Source: Gardnerella vaginalis | GTDB lineage: Bacteria > Actinomycetota > Actinomycetes > Actinomycetales > Bifidobacteriaceae | Reading direction: 5' to 3' | DNA length: 64,000 bases | Assembly (NCBI RefSeq): GCF_040427915.1 | Contig: NZ_JBETXJ010000002.1 | Location: 1,488,001-1,552,000, forward strand | Shown here: piece by piece, positions 44,970-53,272 of the stretch | Layout of the letters: each line of letters opens with the position of its first letter | Numbering within the stretch: position 1 is the stretch's first letter | Translations under genes and position numbers: made by a program | The notes under the pieces: generated by a model | What the model was told of the DNA's origin: nothing | The model's input: the letters and a program-made list of their open reading frames with translations, nothing else | Databases searched by the model: none

Positions 44970-45467
44970 AATACCTCCTCTTTCCAAAAATATTATCAGT
45001 ATGTTATAGCATTTTAGAGAATTTCCACACTCTGAGATTAGTGGCATCTTACTCGCAATATATCAAAACCATTTATTTTATATCATTTTCAACCTCATCT
45101 AAAAATTCTTTCTTAGACTATTTTCACTTGACCAATATCAACAACCAAAGTCAAAAGTAAAACAAAAAACCAAAACCAAGACTTTTCATCGCACTTATCA
45201 CTATAAGTGAAATTTAATGACAAAATCGATAATTTATAAGTTATAACTAATAAAAAAAAAGCTAAATCACACTCAAAACAGCAAGAAGTCAGCCTAAACC
45301 GCCGCACATTAAGCCTTTTAGCGATAGCCTTCTTAAAACCCAGATATACAAAGCCTAAAACGCACCCACCTAATCAGCTCTTGGTATCACGACAAACACT
45401 ATAAAGTGATTAGCTAAGATCAAAGTACATTAATTTTGCATTTTTCTATGAATTCAAACAAAAATAT
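44970..45467. other. Intergenic region between the AlbA_2 gene and the glycosyltransferase
   Basis: 498 bases, AT-rich. It contains the AlbA_2 gene leader with its GAGGAGG site, an inverted repeat CTAATCA...TGATTAG (about 45371-45414) after the glycosyltransferase, and a 64-codon open frame (45113-45307) with one or two hydrophobic stretches but a GTG start and no ribosome binding site, which is not called a gene. Confidence 0.5.
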
Positions 45468-46826
45468 TTATCTATCAACGTGCTCCCAAGATACACGTTT
45501 GCTACCTCTTTTTATCTCTCTTATTTTAAATATGCAAACTATTACAGATACAAAATCAATAATTATAGTTGTTATTAACAGTAAAAATGCGAATGGTGAC
45601 AACAAAAAAATATGCAGCTTATTTTTAAAATCCAGATAAGCATTTTCTGCTATAGATACTGTTATAGCAAACAACACAGCAGACAACACGAATATGAAAA
45701 ATATTAAACCTTTTATTATTGAATCTGAAGACATCATTATCATAATCACCCATGAAGGTGTTAACACTAGTACAACCTGATCCATTATCGCTTTTGGAAA
45801 TATCCACCAACATAGAGCACGACAGTATTTACCATGTCTAATATTAAATAGAATATTCTTATACTTAAAAAATGACTGTATAAGACCATACTTCCAACGT
45901 AATCTTTGTCTAAAAAGCTGAATATATTTATGCACCGCTGGAGTCCACGTTATTACATCACTTGCAAAACCAAAATGATATTTTTTGTTTCCATAATGCA
46001 TAATCAGCTTCATAGTAAAATCTAAATCTTCTGTAATGCAATCAGTATCATATAGACCCACTTCAATCATAGCGTCTTTTCTAAATGTAGATCCTACGCC
46101 ACCAATAATATACTCCATGTTAAGCAAAGCTTCGGCAGATTTAAGACGATAAGAAATTAAATACTCAATTTGCTGAATAAATTCAATAATCTTTTTGGGA
46201 GAAAAAACCTGTACATTGCTTGCGCATGCAATCAACTTTTTATTCTTGTCAAATTTATGAACCATATTTTGTAATGCATCTATTCCTAGAGAAGAATCAG
46301 CATCAAGAATCATCACATATTTACCAATCGCATAGTTCATAACAGCATTATTAATTGCTTTACTTTTACCAGAATTTTCTTGATGAACTACACAAATCAT
46401 TTTATCTAAAGGAATATCTTTACTGAAATAAGATTGTAAACTTGCATCATTTATAAACTTATCTCGTAAAGAAATCAGTACAGAAAATGTTTTATCTTTT
46501 GAACCATCATCTACGATAATAATCTGTTTATATTTCCAACTTTGAGTTAGTACAGACATAACGCACTTACTAATTGAAGTTTCCTCATTATACGCTGGAA
46601 TAACAACAGATATTACAGATTCATCATGCAAAGAGCGCTTACCGCATACCCCCCCCCCCGTGTTAGAATAAGCACTTATGCTCCTTACATGACGCATTCT
46701 ATATTTAGGAGTTTTAGCACTGTTAACAAGTATTTCATGTGTATTAATAATAATAAGCTCGCATATAGTAGCCAATAGAGGCAAAGAAGCAGCTACCATT
46801 ACAACAATACATAACGTAATAATCAT
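45468..46826 (-). CDS. Membrane processive glycosyltransferase, family 2 (hyaluronan synthase/PgaC-like), with in-frame G11 tract
   Basis: GT2 enzymes of this kind polymerise a sugar and pass the chain through the membrane. The protein has one N-terminal helix, then SVVIPAYNEE, VDDGSKDKT, the metal-binding DADSS, the EDLDFT motif and RQRLRW, followed by four C-terminal helices. An 11-base G run (46649-46659) encodes GlyGlyGly between the first helix and the catalytic domain; in this sequence the frame is intact, and a change by one or two bases would truncate it at about residue 60. The start is taken as ATG at 46826, 14 bases after the stop of a small membrane ORF; an in-frame TTG upstream (46937) overlaps that ORF and is less likely. 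Product polymer unknown. Confidence 0.85.
   Translation of the reverse strand: MIITLCIVVMVAASLPLLATICELIIINTHEILVNSAKTPKYRMRHVRSISAYSNTGGGVCGKRSLHDESVISVVIPAYNEETSISKCVMSVLTQSWKYKQIIIVDDGSKDKTFSVLISLRDKFINDASLQSYFSKDIPLDKMICVVHQENSGKSKAINNAVMNYAIGKYVMILDADSSLGIDALQNMVHKFDKNKKLIACASNVQVFSPKKIIEFIQQIEYLISYRLKSAEALLNMEYIIGGVGSTFRKDAMIEVGLYDTDCITEDLDFTMKLIMHYGNKKYHFGFASDVITWTPAVHKYIQLFRQRLRWKYGLIQSFFKYKNILFNIRHGKYCRALCWWIFPKAIMDQVVLVLTPSWVIMIMMSSDSIIKGLIFFIFVLSAVLFAITVSIAENAYLDFKNKLHIFLLSPFAFLLLITTIIIDFVSVIVCIFKIREIKRGSKRVSWEHVDR
46649..46659. repeat. C11/G11 homopolymer inside the minus-strand glycosyltransferase gene
   Basis: Eleven consecutive C on the plus strand (G on the coding strand), flanked on the left by GCATA. 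Coding frame reads ACG GGG GGG GGG GTA. Confidence 0.95.
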
Positions 46827-46840
46827 TATAATGAACCAAC

Positions 46841-46999
46841 CTATCTGTATTGTAGTGAATGTCGATTCACATGATGTAAGCACAAAGAAGTAGCGATAAG
46901 GATAATAAGCAAGAGAACTGTTATACCCAACATACAATAACAGGTTTCTGTAATTGGATTGTTGTTATATTGAACAAACAACCACTTAATAATTTGCAT
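46841..46999 (-). CDS. Small membrane protein (52 residues) upstream of the glycosyltransferase, function unknown
   Basis: Translation from the ATG at 46999 gives a 52-residue peptide starting MQIIKWLFVQYNNN, with one transmembrane helix (LGITVLLLIILIATSL) and a basic/His tail ending in TAG at 46841. GGGAG lies seven bases before the ATG, and the stop is 14 bases before the glycosyltransferase ATG, so it looks like the first gene of a two-gene operon. Polymer synthases often have small membrane partners (for example PgaD with PgaC), but no sequence kinship is claimed. It could also be an untranslated leader reading. Confidence 0.5.
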   Translation of the reverse strand: MQIIKWLFVQYNNNPITETCYCMLGITVLLLIILIATSLCLHHVNRHSLQYR

Positions 47000-47122
47000 C
47001 TCAATTCTCCCTATGTAAGTTACTTAAACTTATCACACGAATTGTATACCTTGATGAAGAATTTATTCTGCTATTTAGTTATTTTGTTACGTTAAAGCAC
47101 CCATTAAATACAAACACACTTG
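47000..47122. promoter_or_regulatory. Divergent promoter region between the two glycosyltransferase loci
   Basis: 123 bases of AT-rich DNA separate the small membrane ORF (minus) and the second glycosyltransferase (plus). No confident -35/-10 pair was assigned; neither ATG at 47123 nor TTG at 47120 has a clear ribosome binding site. Confidence 0.45.
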
Positions 47123-48814
47123 ATGACAACGTATTCTACCCGTATTTATTATCTACCAGGATTTTACAAGCAAAACCTATTTTTTAGCACACGCATAAAA
47201 ACGTCTGGGAAAACGTCCCCCCCCCCCCCTAGACTTTTTCCCATGTTAAAGAGAGCATCATTATACGTAACTATTCTCATAACATGGTTACTACTATTCT
47301 TGATTTTTACACCATTCGCTATTAGAGAATACGTTTTTTCTGGAACAAGAAACACTACGCTAGATATTCTCATAGCATTAAACGCAATCTTCATAATCTA
47401 CTTCTGGCTGAACGGCACTAAAGATATCATCTACGTACTATGGTTCTACCTGCATAAGAAATCCATTACACAATACGTTCAAAAAGTCTCTTGCATGCCA
47501 ATACCAGCAAACAAGCGTATTGTAATGCTCTACTGTACTTGCAACGATTTCGAAGGCGACTCACTCACTCAATGCTTAAAACAAAATTATGCCGGATCAG
47601 TCAAAACAATCATCCTCGATGATTCTAGTGACCCTAATTACAAAAACAAGGTAGACGAATATGCTAAAGAACATAATGTAGAAGTAGTACGCCGCGAAAA
47701 TAGAAAAGGATTCAAAGCGGGAAATCTCAACAACTATTTACACGGACGAACCGACTACGATTATTTTGTTATTCTCGACAGTGATGAAATCATCCCTCCA
47801 GATTTTATTATTCGATGCTTACAATACTTCCAATACTTTAAAAACGCTGGAATCGTGCAATGCAATCACGTAGCAACGCGTAACATTAACCGCTTTATGC
47901 ACCTACTACACATTGGAGTGAACAGTCACTGGCCTGTGTACCAAACAATGAAACATCACTATGGTTTCATGTCTCTACTAGGGCATGGCGCGATGGTAAG
48001 CCGAGAATGCTACGAAGCAGTAGATGGATTACCAGAAGTTGTTGCTGAAGACTTATGCTTATCAATCGAAGCACGCAGTAAAGGATACTATGTTGCTTTC
48101 GCACCAAACATAACATGCGAGGAACAATATCCGATTGACTATCTAGCTTTTAAGAAACGACATAGTAAATGGACTCAAGGTAATTTCGAGTTCATGAAAT
48201 GCTACACTAAACGCATTTTTACATCTAAAATGCGATGGTTTGAAAAACTAGATATTTTCCTGTTTACCTACAACCTGCCATTAACATCACTTTTCACATG
48301 CTATGTAGCAATGAATATCATATTCTTCCCAGCGCTACACTACGATTTACATTATCCAGCATGGCTACTTGTACCAACCGTAATATTCTTCATGGCACCG
48401 ATGCTAAACGACGTATTCTTCTGGCTTGGTAAAGTATCGCTCAAACATTTACTACTCTACATGCTTTTTACTTTCTGCTTGTACGGTTCAATGCTTTACG
48501 TGTCAATGAAATCATCATTCCTAGCACTTACAGGAAGAAAAGCCATATTTGTTGTCACACCAAAAACAACGCAACATATTACGCTAGTTGAATCATTACG
48601 AATGAACATTCAAGAAATAATATTCTCAATAGTTCTTATCACGCTCTCCTGCGCGTTCAAAGGCGGAATACTACCAGTCATTCTCATAGTAGCACCAACG
48701 CTTTTCAGCATATATTTAACAATGTACTCGAACTCTAAAAAACCTATCGATACGCCACATCATGCTAGCAACAAGTACAGAACAAGAAGACCACTCGCAC
48801 ACGCATACAGGTGA
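47123..48814 (+). CDS. Membrane glycosyltransferase, family 2 (cellulose synthase-like), with in-frame C13 tract
   Basis: A 563-residue membrane GT2 enzyme. Two helices (about 47-70 and 80-100) precede the catalytic domain with LDDSSDPN, RRENRKGFKAGNLN, the DxD-type ILDSDE, VAEDLCLS and the RHSKWTQGN variant of the QxxRW motif; at least five more helices follow. This is the arrangement of bacterial cellulose synthase-like enzymes. A 13-base C tract (47217-47229) encodes the Pro run near residue 34-37 and keeps the frame here; slippage would stop translation unless it restarts at the ATG right after the tract (47243). A start at 47243 is an alternative; no ribosome binding site is clear for either. 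The divergent partner is the GT2 gene at 45468. Confidence 0.85.
   Translation: MTTYSTRIYYLPGFYKQNLFFSTRIKTSGKTSPPPPRLFPMLKRASLYVTILITWLLLFLIFTPFAIREYVFSGTRNTTLDILIALNAIFIIYFWLNGTKDIIYVLWFYLHKKSITQYVQKVSCMPIPANKRIVMLYCTCNDFEGDSLTQCLKQNYAGSVKTIILDDSSDPNYKNKVDEYAKEHNVEVVRRENRKGFKAGNLNNYLHGRTDYDYFVILDSDEIIPPDFIIRCLQYFQYFKNAGIVQCNHVATRNINRFMHLLHIGVNSHWPVYQTMKHHYGFMSLLGHGAMVSRECYEAVDGLPEVVAEDLCLSIEARSKGYYVAFAPNITCEEQYPIDYLAFKKRHSKWTQGNFEFMKCYTKRIFTSKMRWFEKLDIFLFTYNLPLTSLFTCYVAMNIIFFPALHYDLHYPAWLLVPTVIFFMAPMLNDVFFWLGKVSLKHLLLYMLFTFCLYGSMLYVSMKSSFLALTGRKAIFVVTPKTTQHITLVESLRMNIQEIIFSIVLITLSCAFKGGILPVILIVAPTLFSIYLTMYSNSKKPIDTPHHASNKYRTRRPLAHAYR
47217..47229. repeat. C13 homopolymer inside the plus-strand glycosyltransferase gene
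   Basis: Thirteen consecutive C, the longest homopolymer in the window. Coding frame reads TCC CCC CCC CCC CCT AGA. Confidence 0.95.
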
Positions 48815-48863
48815 TATAAACCCACAAAATAATAGTCATTAAAGAAACTTGTAAAAGTAGAAA

Positions 48864-48904
48864 TTAGGGCGAGCACGTTGATTTCTGCAAAGTGCCCGCC
48901 TTAA
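48864..48904. terminator. Convergent terminator between the glycosyltransferase and uvrB
   Basis: TTAGGGCGAGCAC and GTGCCCGCCTTAA form a 13-base stem with one mismatch on the plus strand (a G-U on the minus strand). Short T runs follow on both sides. Confidence 0.75.
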
Positions 48905-48961
48905 TTTATGGGATTTATGTGCTGCGATTAACTCACGATTAGTGCGAAAATATTTATTAGC

Positions 48962-51076
48962 TCACTTATTAGCCGCATCCATTTGACGCAACTCTTTCTT
49001 TAAATCGCGTATTTCGTCGCGCAAACGCGCTGCAAGCTCGAATTGCAACTGTTCTGCAGCAACATGCATCTGCTCGCTCAAATTTTTAATCAGCGACATA
49101 ATCTCATCTTGCGGCAAGGCCGAAATATTCGCCATGCGCTTTTCTTTGCTTTGCTGCCCCAGATTCGGCTCTTTTGGCACTCCATAATGCGAGTTCCCAG
49201 CCTTATTAGCATTCCTGTAACCGCCTGCTAGCAAAGTTTGAGTATCAACATCCTCTTTAGCAAGCATATCGTTCACATCGCTAATCTTCTTTCGCAAAGG
49301 TTTAGGATCAATTCCATGCGCCTTGTTATACGCGATTTGCTTTTCGCGACGCCTCTCCGTCTCGCTAATCGCCTTGCTCATAGCATCCGTAACAGTATCC
49401 GCATACATAAGCACAGTTCCCGAAACGTTACGCGCAGCGCGGCCAATCGTCTGAATAAGCGAACGGTAAGATCTTAAGAAGCCTTCCTTATCTGCATCCA
49501 AAATCGCAACAAGCGAAACTTCCGGCAAATCCAAACCCTCACGAAGCAAATTAATGCCAACAATCACATCAATTTTGCCTTCGCGAAGCTCGCGCAAAAG
49601 CTCCACTCTGCGCAAAGTATCAACATCCGAATGCAAGTACTCAACTTTAATACCAAGCTCCAAAAAGTAATCAGTTAAGTCTTCCGCCATTTTCTTCGTA
49701 AGTGTAGTAACAAGCACGCGCTCATCTTTTGCAACACGCGCCTTGATTTCCGCAAGCAAATCGTCAACCTGGCCTTCTACAGGCCGAACCTCAATCTTAG
49801 GATCGAGCAAACCTGTAGGCCTAATAATCTGCTCAACTACGCCATCCGAAAGCCCAAGCTCGTAATCTCCAGGTGTTGCCGAAAGATACACGGTTTGACC
49901 AACGTGCTCCAAAAATTCCTTCCACTTTAACGGACGATTATCCATTGCCGAAGGCAGCCTAAAGCCATGCTCCACAAGCGTTCTTTTACGCGAAGCATCG
50001 CCTTCATACATAGCTCCGATTTGCGGCACGGTTACATGCGATTCGTCCAAAACTAGCAAAAAATCGTCTGGGAAAAAGTCAAGCAAAGTATGCGGAGGCG
50101 TGCCTGCATCGCGCCCGTCAAAATGCCTTGAATAATTTTCCACTCCCGGGCATACTCCAACTTGGCGAAGCATCTCCAAATCGTACGTAGTTCGCATTTC
50201 CAAACGCTGAGCTTCCAGCAATTTATTCTGCTTTTTAAGCTGCGCAACTCTTTCGTCGCGCTCTTTCTCAATCGCCTCAAGCGCGCGCTCCATGCGCTCA
50301 GGACCCGCAATATAGTGAGATGCTGGAAAAATATGAACGCTGCTCTCCTGGCGAATCACTTCCCCAGTAAGCGGATGCAACATTGTAATTCTGTCGATTT
50401 CGTCACCAAAGAACTCAATTCGCACAGCTAATTCTTCGTAAACTGGAATAATCTCAACTGTGTCACCGCGCACTCTAAAAGTTCCGCGCGTAAACGCAAT
50501 GTCGTTGCGCTTGTATTGCATGCTCACAAATTGACGCAATAAATCGTCTCGCTCAAGCGTCTCCCCAACACTCAGCATAAGCATTCGCTCAGCATACTCC
50601 TCTGGGGTACCGAGTCCATAAATGCACGAAACAGTAGCTACAACAACGCAATCCCGTCGCGTAAGCAAATTCGCTGTAGCAGCGTGACGAAGACGCTCAA
50701 CATCGTCGTTAATATTCGAGTCTTTTTCAATATACGTGTCTGTTTGCGGAATATACGCTTCCGGCTGATAGTAATCGTAATAAGACACAAAATAGCTCAC
50801 AGCATTATCTGGCATAAGCTCACGAAATTCCGCGCAAAGCTGAGCTGCCAATGTTTTATTCGGCTCAATAATAAGTGTAGGCCTTTGCAAACGCTCAATT
50901 AGCCAAGCGGTTGTAGCAGTTTTACCAGTGCCAGTTGCGCCCATTAAAACAACGTCGTTTTCGCCGTTTTCAATACGATTAGCCAGCTCTTCGATTGCTT
51001 GCGGCTGGTCGCCCGAAGGCTTGTATGGCGCTTTTACTACAAACGGCTTGTTTGTGCGCTGAATTCTATTCGACAT
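48962..51076 (-). CDS. uvrB: Excinuclease ABC subunit B
   Basis: UvrB is the damage-verifying helicase-like core of nucleotide excision repair. The 704-residue protein has Walker A GATGTGKT at 46-53, the beta-hairpin region [10 protein letters not shown], the DESHV box, the QTIGRAARN motif VI and a C-terminal UVR domain ([19 protein letters not shown]) that contacts UvrC. GGAG lies nine bases before the ATG. Three short AGAGCATCA-type repeats lie just upstream. Confidence 0.97.
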   Translation of the reverse strand: MSNRIQRTNKPFVVKAPYKPSGDQPQAIEELANRIENGENDVVLMGATGTGKTATTAWLIERLQRPTLIIEPNKTLAAQLCAEFRELMPDNAVSYFVSYYDYYQPEAYIPQTDTYIEKDSNINDDVERLRHAATANLLTRRDCVVVATVSCIYGLGTPEEYAERMLMLSVGETLERDDLLRQFVSMQYKRNDIAFTRGTFRVRGDTVEIIPVYEELAVRIEFFGDEIDRITMLHPLTGEVIRQESSVHIFPASHYIAGPERMERALEAIEKERDERVAQLKKQNKLLEAQRLEMRTTYDLEMLRQVGVCPGVENYSRHFDGRDAGTPPHTLLDFFPDDFLLVLDESHVTVPQIGAMYEGDASRKRTLVEHGFRLPSAMDNRPLKWKEFLEHVGQTVYLSATPGDYELGLSDGVVEQIIRPTGLLDPKIEVRPVEGQVDDLLAEIKARVAKDERVLVTTLTKKMAEDLTDYFLELGIKVEYLHSDVDTLRRVELLRELREGKIDVIVGINLLREGLDLPEVSLVAILDADKEGFLRSYRSLIQTIGRAARNVSGTVLMYADTVTDAMSKAISETERRREKQIAYNKAHGIDPKPLRKKISDVNDMLAKEDVDTQTLLAGGYRNANKAGNSHYGVPKEPNLGQQSKEKRMANISALPQDEIMSLIKNLSEQMHVAAEQLQFELAARLRDEIRDLKKELRQMDAANK

Positions 51077-51174
51077 TATTTTTCTCCAAGAGCATCAAGA
51101 GCATCAAGAGCATTTTATTTATTTTACTAAAACCCAACAATCGCGCGGTTGCTTGCGATTTTTCCGCGCGGTCT

Positions 51175-51858
51175 CTAATGCTCCTCACCCATCCACGTTT
51201 TAATTTTTGAATCAACGCTTTTAAGCATAACTTCCATAGGCTTTGTGGAATCAACTACAAAATCCGCGATTTTTTTGCGCGCAATCTCTTCAACTTGATT
51301 ATTTATGCGCTGCTGCGCCTGATTCTTACTCATTTTGCGCTCGCTTATCATTCGCGCAATGCGAACATCTTTAGGCGCTTCAACTGTAATAATATAGTCA
51401 AAACTAAATGGAATGCTGTCAATTACTTGTGCAAGAAGCGGAATATCGTGCACAATAACAGATCTTAAAGATGCGCGTTCACAGCAATCTTCGTTATTAA
51501 TTTTCCTATCACACTCGTTTCTATACTCGCTTTTATACTCGATTTCTAAAGTCTTTGCGCAATCATAAATAGCAGGATGAATAAGCGACTCAAGCTTCTT
51601 ACGATTTTCACAACTCTCGTCGGAGTTCCCAAAAACATGCTTTGCAATAAACTCGCGATTTAAAGAGCCATCATTCAAAACAGCATTTTCCCCAAAAATG
51701 CTTACGATTTTCTGCAAGACTGCGCTTCCCGGTTCCACTACTTTACGCGCTAAAACATCGTAATCTATAACAAACGCACCAAGCGAACGCAAATGGTTTA
51801 CTACTGTAGATTTTCCAGCAGCGATTCCGCCCGTTACAGCAATCCGCATCATTGTCAT
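51175..51858 (-). CDS. coaE: Dephospho-CoA kinase
   Basis: The last enzyme of CoA synthesis phosphorylates the 3' hydroxyl of dephospho-CoA. The 227-residue protein has the P-loop GGIAAGKS at 10-17 and the DYDVLARKVVEPG segment; the Arg/Lys-rich lid (MISERKMSKNQAQQRI) is present. An insertion near 100-115 (KSEYRNECDRKINNED) is not typical. Start at 51858 or the ATG at 51849; no strong site. It precedes uvrB by about 100 bases, as in many actinobacteria. Confidence 0.93.
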   Translation of the reverse strand: MTMMRIAVTGGIAAGKSTVVNHLRSLGAFVIDYDVLARKVVEPGSAVLQKIVSIFGENAVLNDGSLNREFIAKHVFGNSDESCENRKKLESLIHPAIYDCAKTLEIEYKSEYRNECDRKINNEDCCERASLRSVIVHDIPLLAQVIDSIPFSFDYIITVEAPKDVRIARMISERKMSKNQAQQRINNQVEEIARKKIADFVVDSTKPMEVMLKSVDSKIKTWMGEEH

Positions 51859-51913
51859 ATTTTGATTATAAACGATACATTTCTCACAATAGCGTAAATT
51901 TTCATTGACCCTA

Positions 51914-52438
51914 CTAAAACTTCTTATATAGTACGCAGTAAATAGGCCCGTAATAGGATTTCCAATTATCGGTTAATAAACTGTATCCAAGCTTGTTATA
52001 AAAATCTAAAGCAACAACATTGTTATCTTTTTTTGTAGATAAAATTATTGTTTTATATAATTCAAGATTTTCGACTTTTTTCATAAGCGCACTACCCACA
52101 CCTAAATGTTGAAATTCGGGGTCTACAAACAACTCATTTAGCTCTAAGCTTTTATTGAACCAATCATAATTTTCTGATAAAAATGGCTTAATTTGATTCG
52201 CATACCAATTATCTTGTAATAATTCTATGCCATATAAAACACCGATAATACGATTATTCATCGTAGCAACAAGTAAAAGCGCACTATTGTTATATTTCAA
52301 ACTATCTAATATGCGTTTACGAACATTATCTATACGATCTAGTTCTTTAGGGAATGCTTTTAGATATAAATCTAAAATTATATTCATATTATCTTTGGCT
52401 TCTAAATAATCTAATTTTTTAATTTCAATATTCTTCAT
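51914..52438 (-). CDS. GNAT-family N-acetyltransferase
   Basis: A 174-residue acetyl-CoA-dependent transferase. The acetyl-CoA motif is LFVDPEFQHLGVGSALMKKV (QxxGxG/A type), followed by the typical ALDFYNKLGYSLL. AAAGGG precedes the ATG at 52438. Substrate is unknown. It is followed by coaE with a 55-base gap, but there is no evidence for a functional link. Confidence 0.88.
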   Translation of the reverse strand: MKNIEIKKLDYLEAKDNMNIILDLYLKAFPKELDRIDNVRKRILDSLKYNNSALLLVATMNNRIIGVLYGIELLQDNWYANQIKPFLSENYDWFNKSLELNELFVDPEFQHLGVGSALMKKVENLELYKTIILSTKKDNNVVALDFYNKLGYSLLTDNWKSYYGPIYCVLYKKF

Positions 52439-52637
52439 AAAAACCCTTTATACAAGCTACTATCCGTATCACAACACAACATATTTAATCGACATATGCA
52501 TATTTGATTTTACATAACCATCGTTATATAAGTACTAATTATCTCTGAAGCATTAATGAAATTAAAAAATATGCAATATTAAAGAATAAGTGTATTTGCT
52601 ATATTATTCATTTCTTCTAATGCTTTAGGCATAAAAA

Positions 52638-52681
52638 TAAAAGATGCGTTTTGGAAATTGAATTCTAAAACGCATCTTTTA
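52638..52681 (-). terminator. Terminator after the TM2 gene
   Basis: TAAAAGATGCGTTTT and AAAACGCATCTTTTA form a perfect 15-bp stem with a 14-base loop; on the minus strand it is followed by TTTTTAT. Confidence 0.9.
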
Positions 52682-52722
52682 TTTGTAAAATTACTTATAA
52701 ATCTTAATACTAAATATTTATT

Positions 52723-53052
52723 TTAGTCTTTTAACTCAGCACCATCAGCATCCTTATGCCACTTAGTTCCAGGCTTTGAGCAAAGAATCAAAATACCTTC
52801 AACAAACGACCATATTACCGTAATAATCAACAGGAATCCAAAGGAAAGAACAGTAATAAGTAATTGCACAATCGCCTTAGTCTTAAAACCAAGGTAAAAA
52901 TTGTGGATACCTAAAGATCCTAAGAAAATCGCTAGCAAACCTGCAACAATTTTATTGCGCGAGCTTACTAAAGTTGCCTTAGCGTTCTCCTCAATATTCC
53001 CATCGTACGAAGGAAACTGAGCATTTTTCTGATCGTTGTCAAACGTGCTCAT
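52723..53052 (-). CDS. TM2-domain membrane protein
   Basis: A 109-residue protein with a hydrophilic N-terminus and a TM2 domain (about 33-90): AIFLGSLGIHNFYLGFK, a short turn and a second helix FGFLLIITVIWSFVEGIL. TM2 proteins are widespread and of unknown function. ATG at 53052 or GTG at 53064 could be the start; both are close to AAAGGATTGGTG. It has its own terminator. Confidence 0.9.
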   Translation of the reverse strand: MSTFDNDQKNAQFPSYDGNIEENAKATLVSSRNKIVAGLLAIFLGSLGIHNFYLGFKTKAIVQLLITVLSFGFLLIITVIWSFVEGILILCSKPGTKWHKDADGAELKD

Positions 53053-53211
53053 AATCTTCACCAATCCTTTTAATAATTATGATTAATGTTTAAAAGCATC
53101 ATATAATCATGATTCTTAAAAGAAAATTAATTGTACCTATATTTAATTACAAAACTTGAGTCACAAAAATACTCGTAAAACATACTCAAAATAGTAGCCA
53201 AACATAAACAA

Positions 53212-53244
53212 AATTGCCCCGATGATCACTCATCAGGGCAATTG
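53212..53244 (-). terminator. Terminator after rpsA
   Basis: AATTGCCCCGATGA and TCATCAGGGCAATT form a 14-base stem with one mismatch and a 4-base loop; on the minus strand it runs into TTGTTT. It lies 30 bases after the rpsA stop. Confidence 0.88.
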
Positions 53245-53272
53245 TTAATAAGCTTCTAGTAGAAAGTAGAAA

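Noticed and set aside
45113..45307. 64-codon frame with hydrophobic stretches
   Set aside because: GTG start without ribosome binding site, no conserved motif; kept only as part of the intergenic note.
46827..46937. N-terminal extension of the minus-strand glycosyltransferase from a TTG
   Set aside because: It overlaps a better-supported small ORF in another frame, and the ATG at 46826 is well placed after that ORF's stop.
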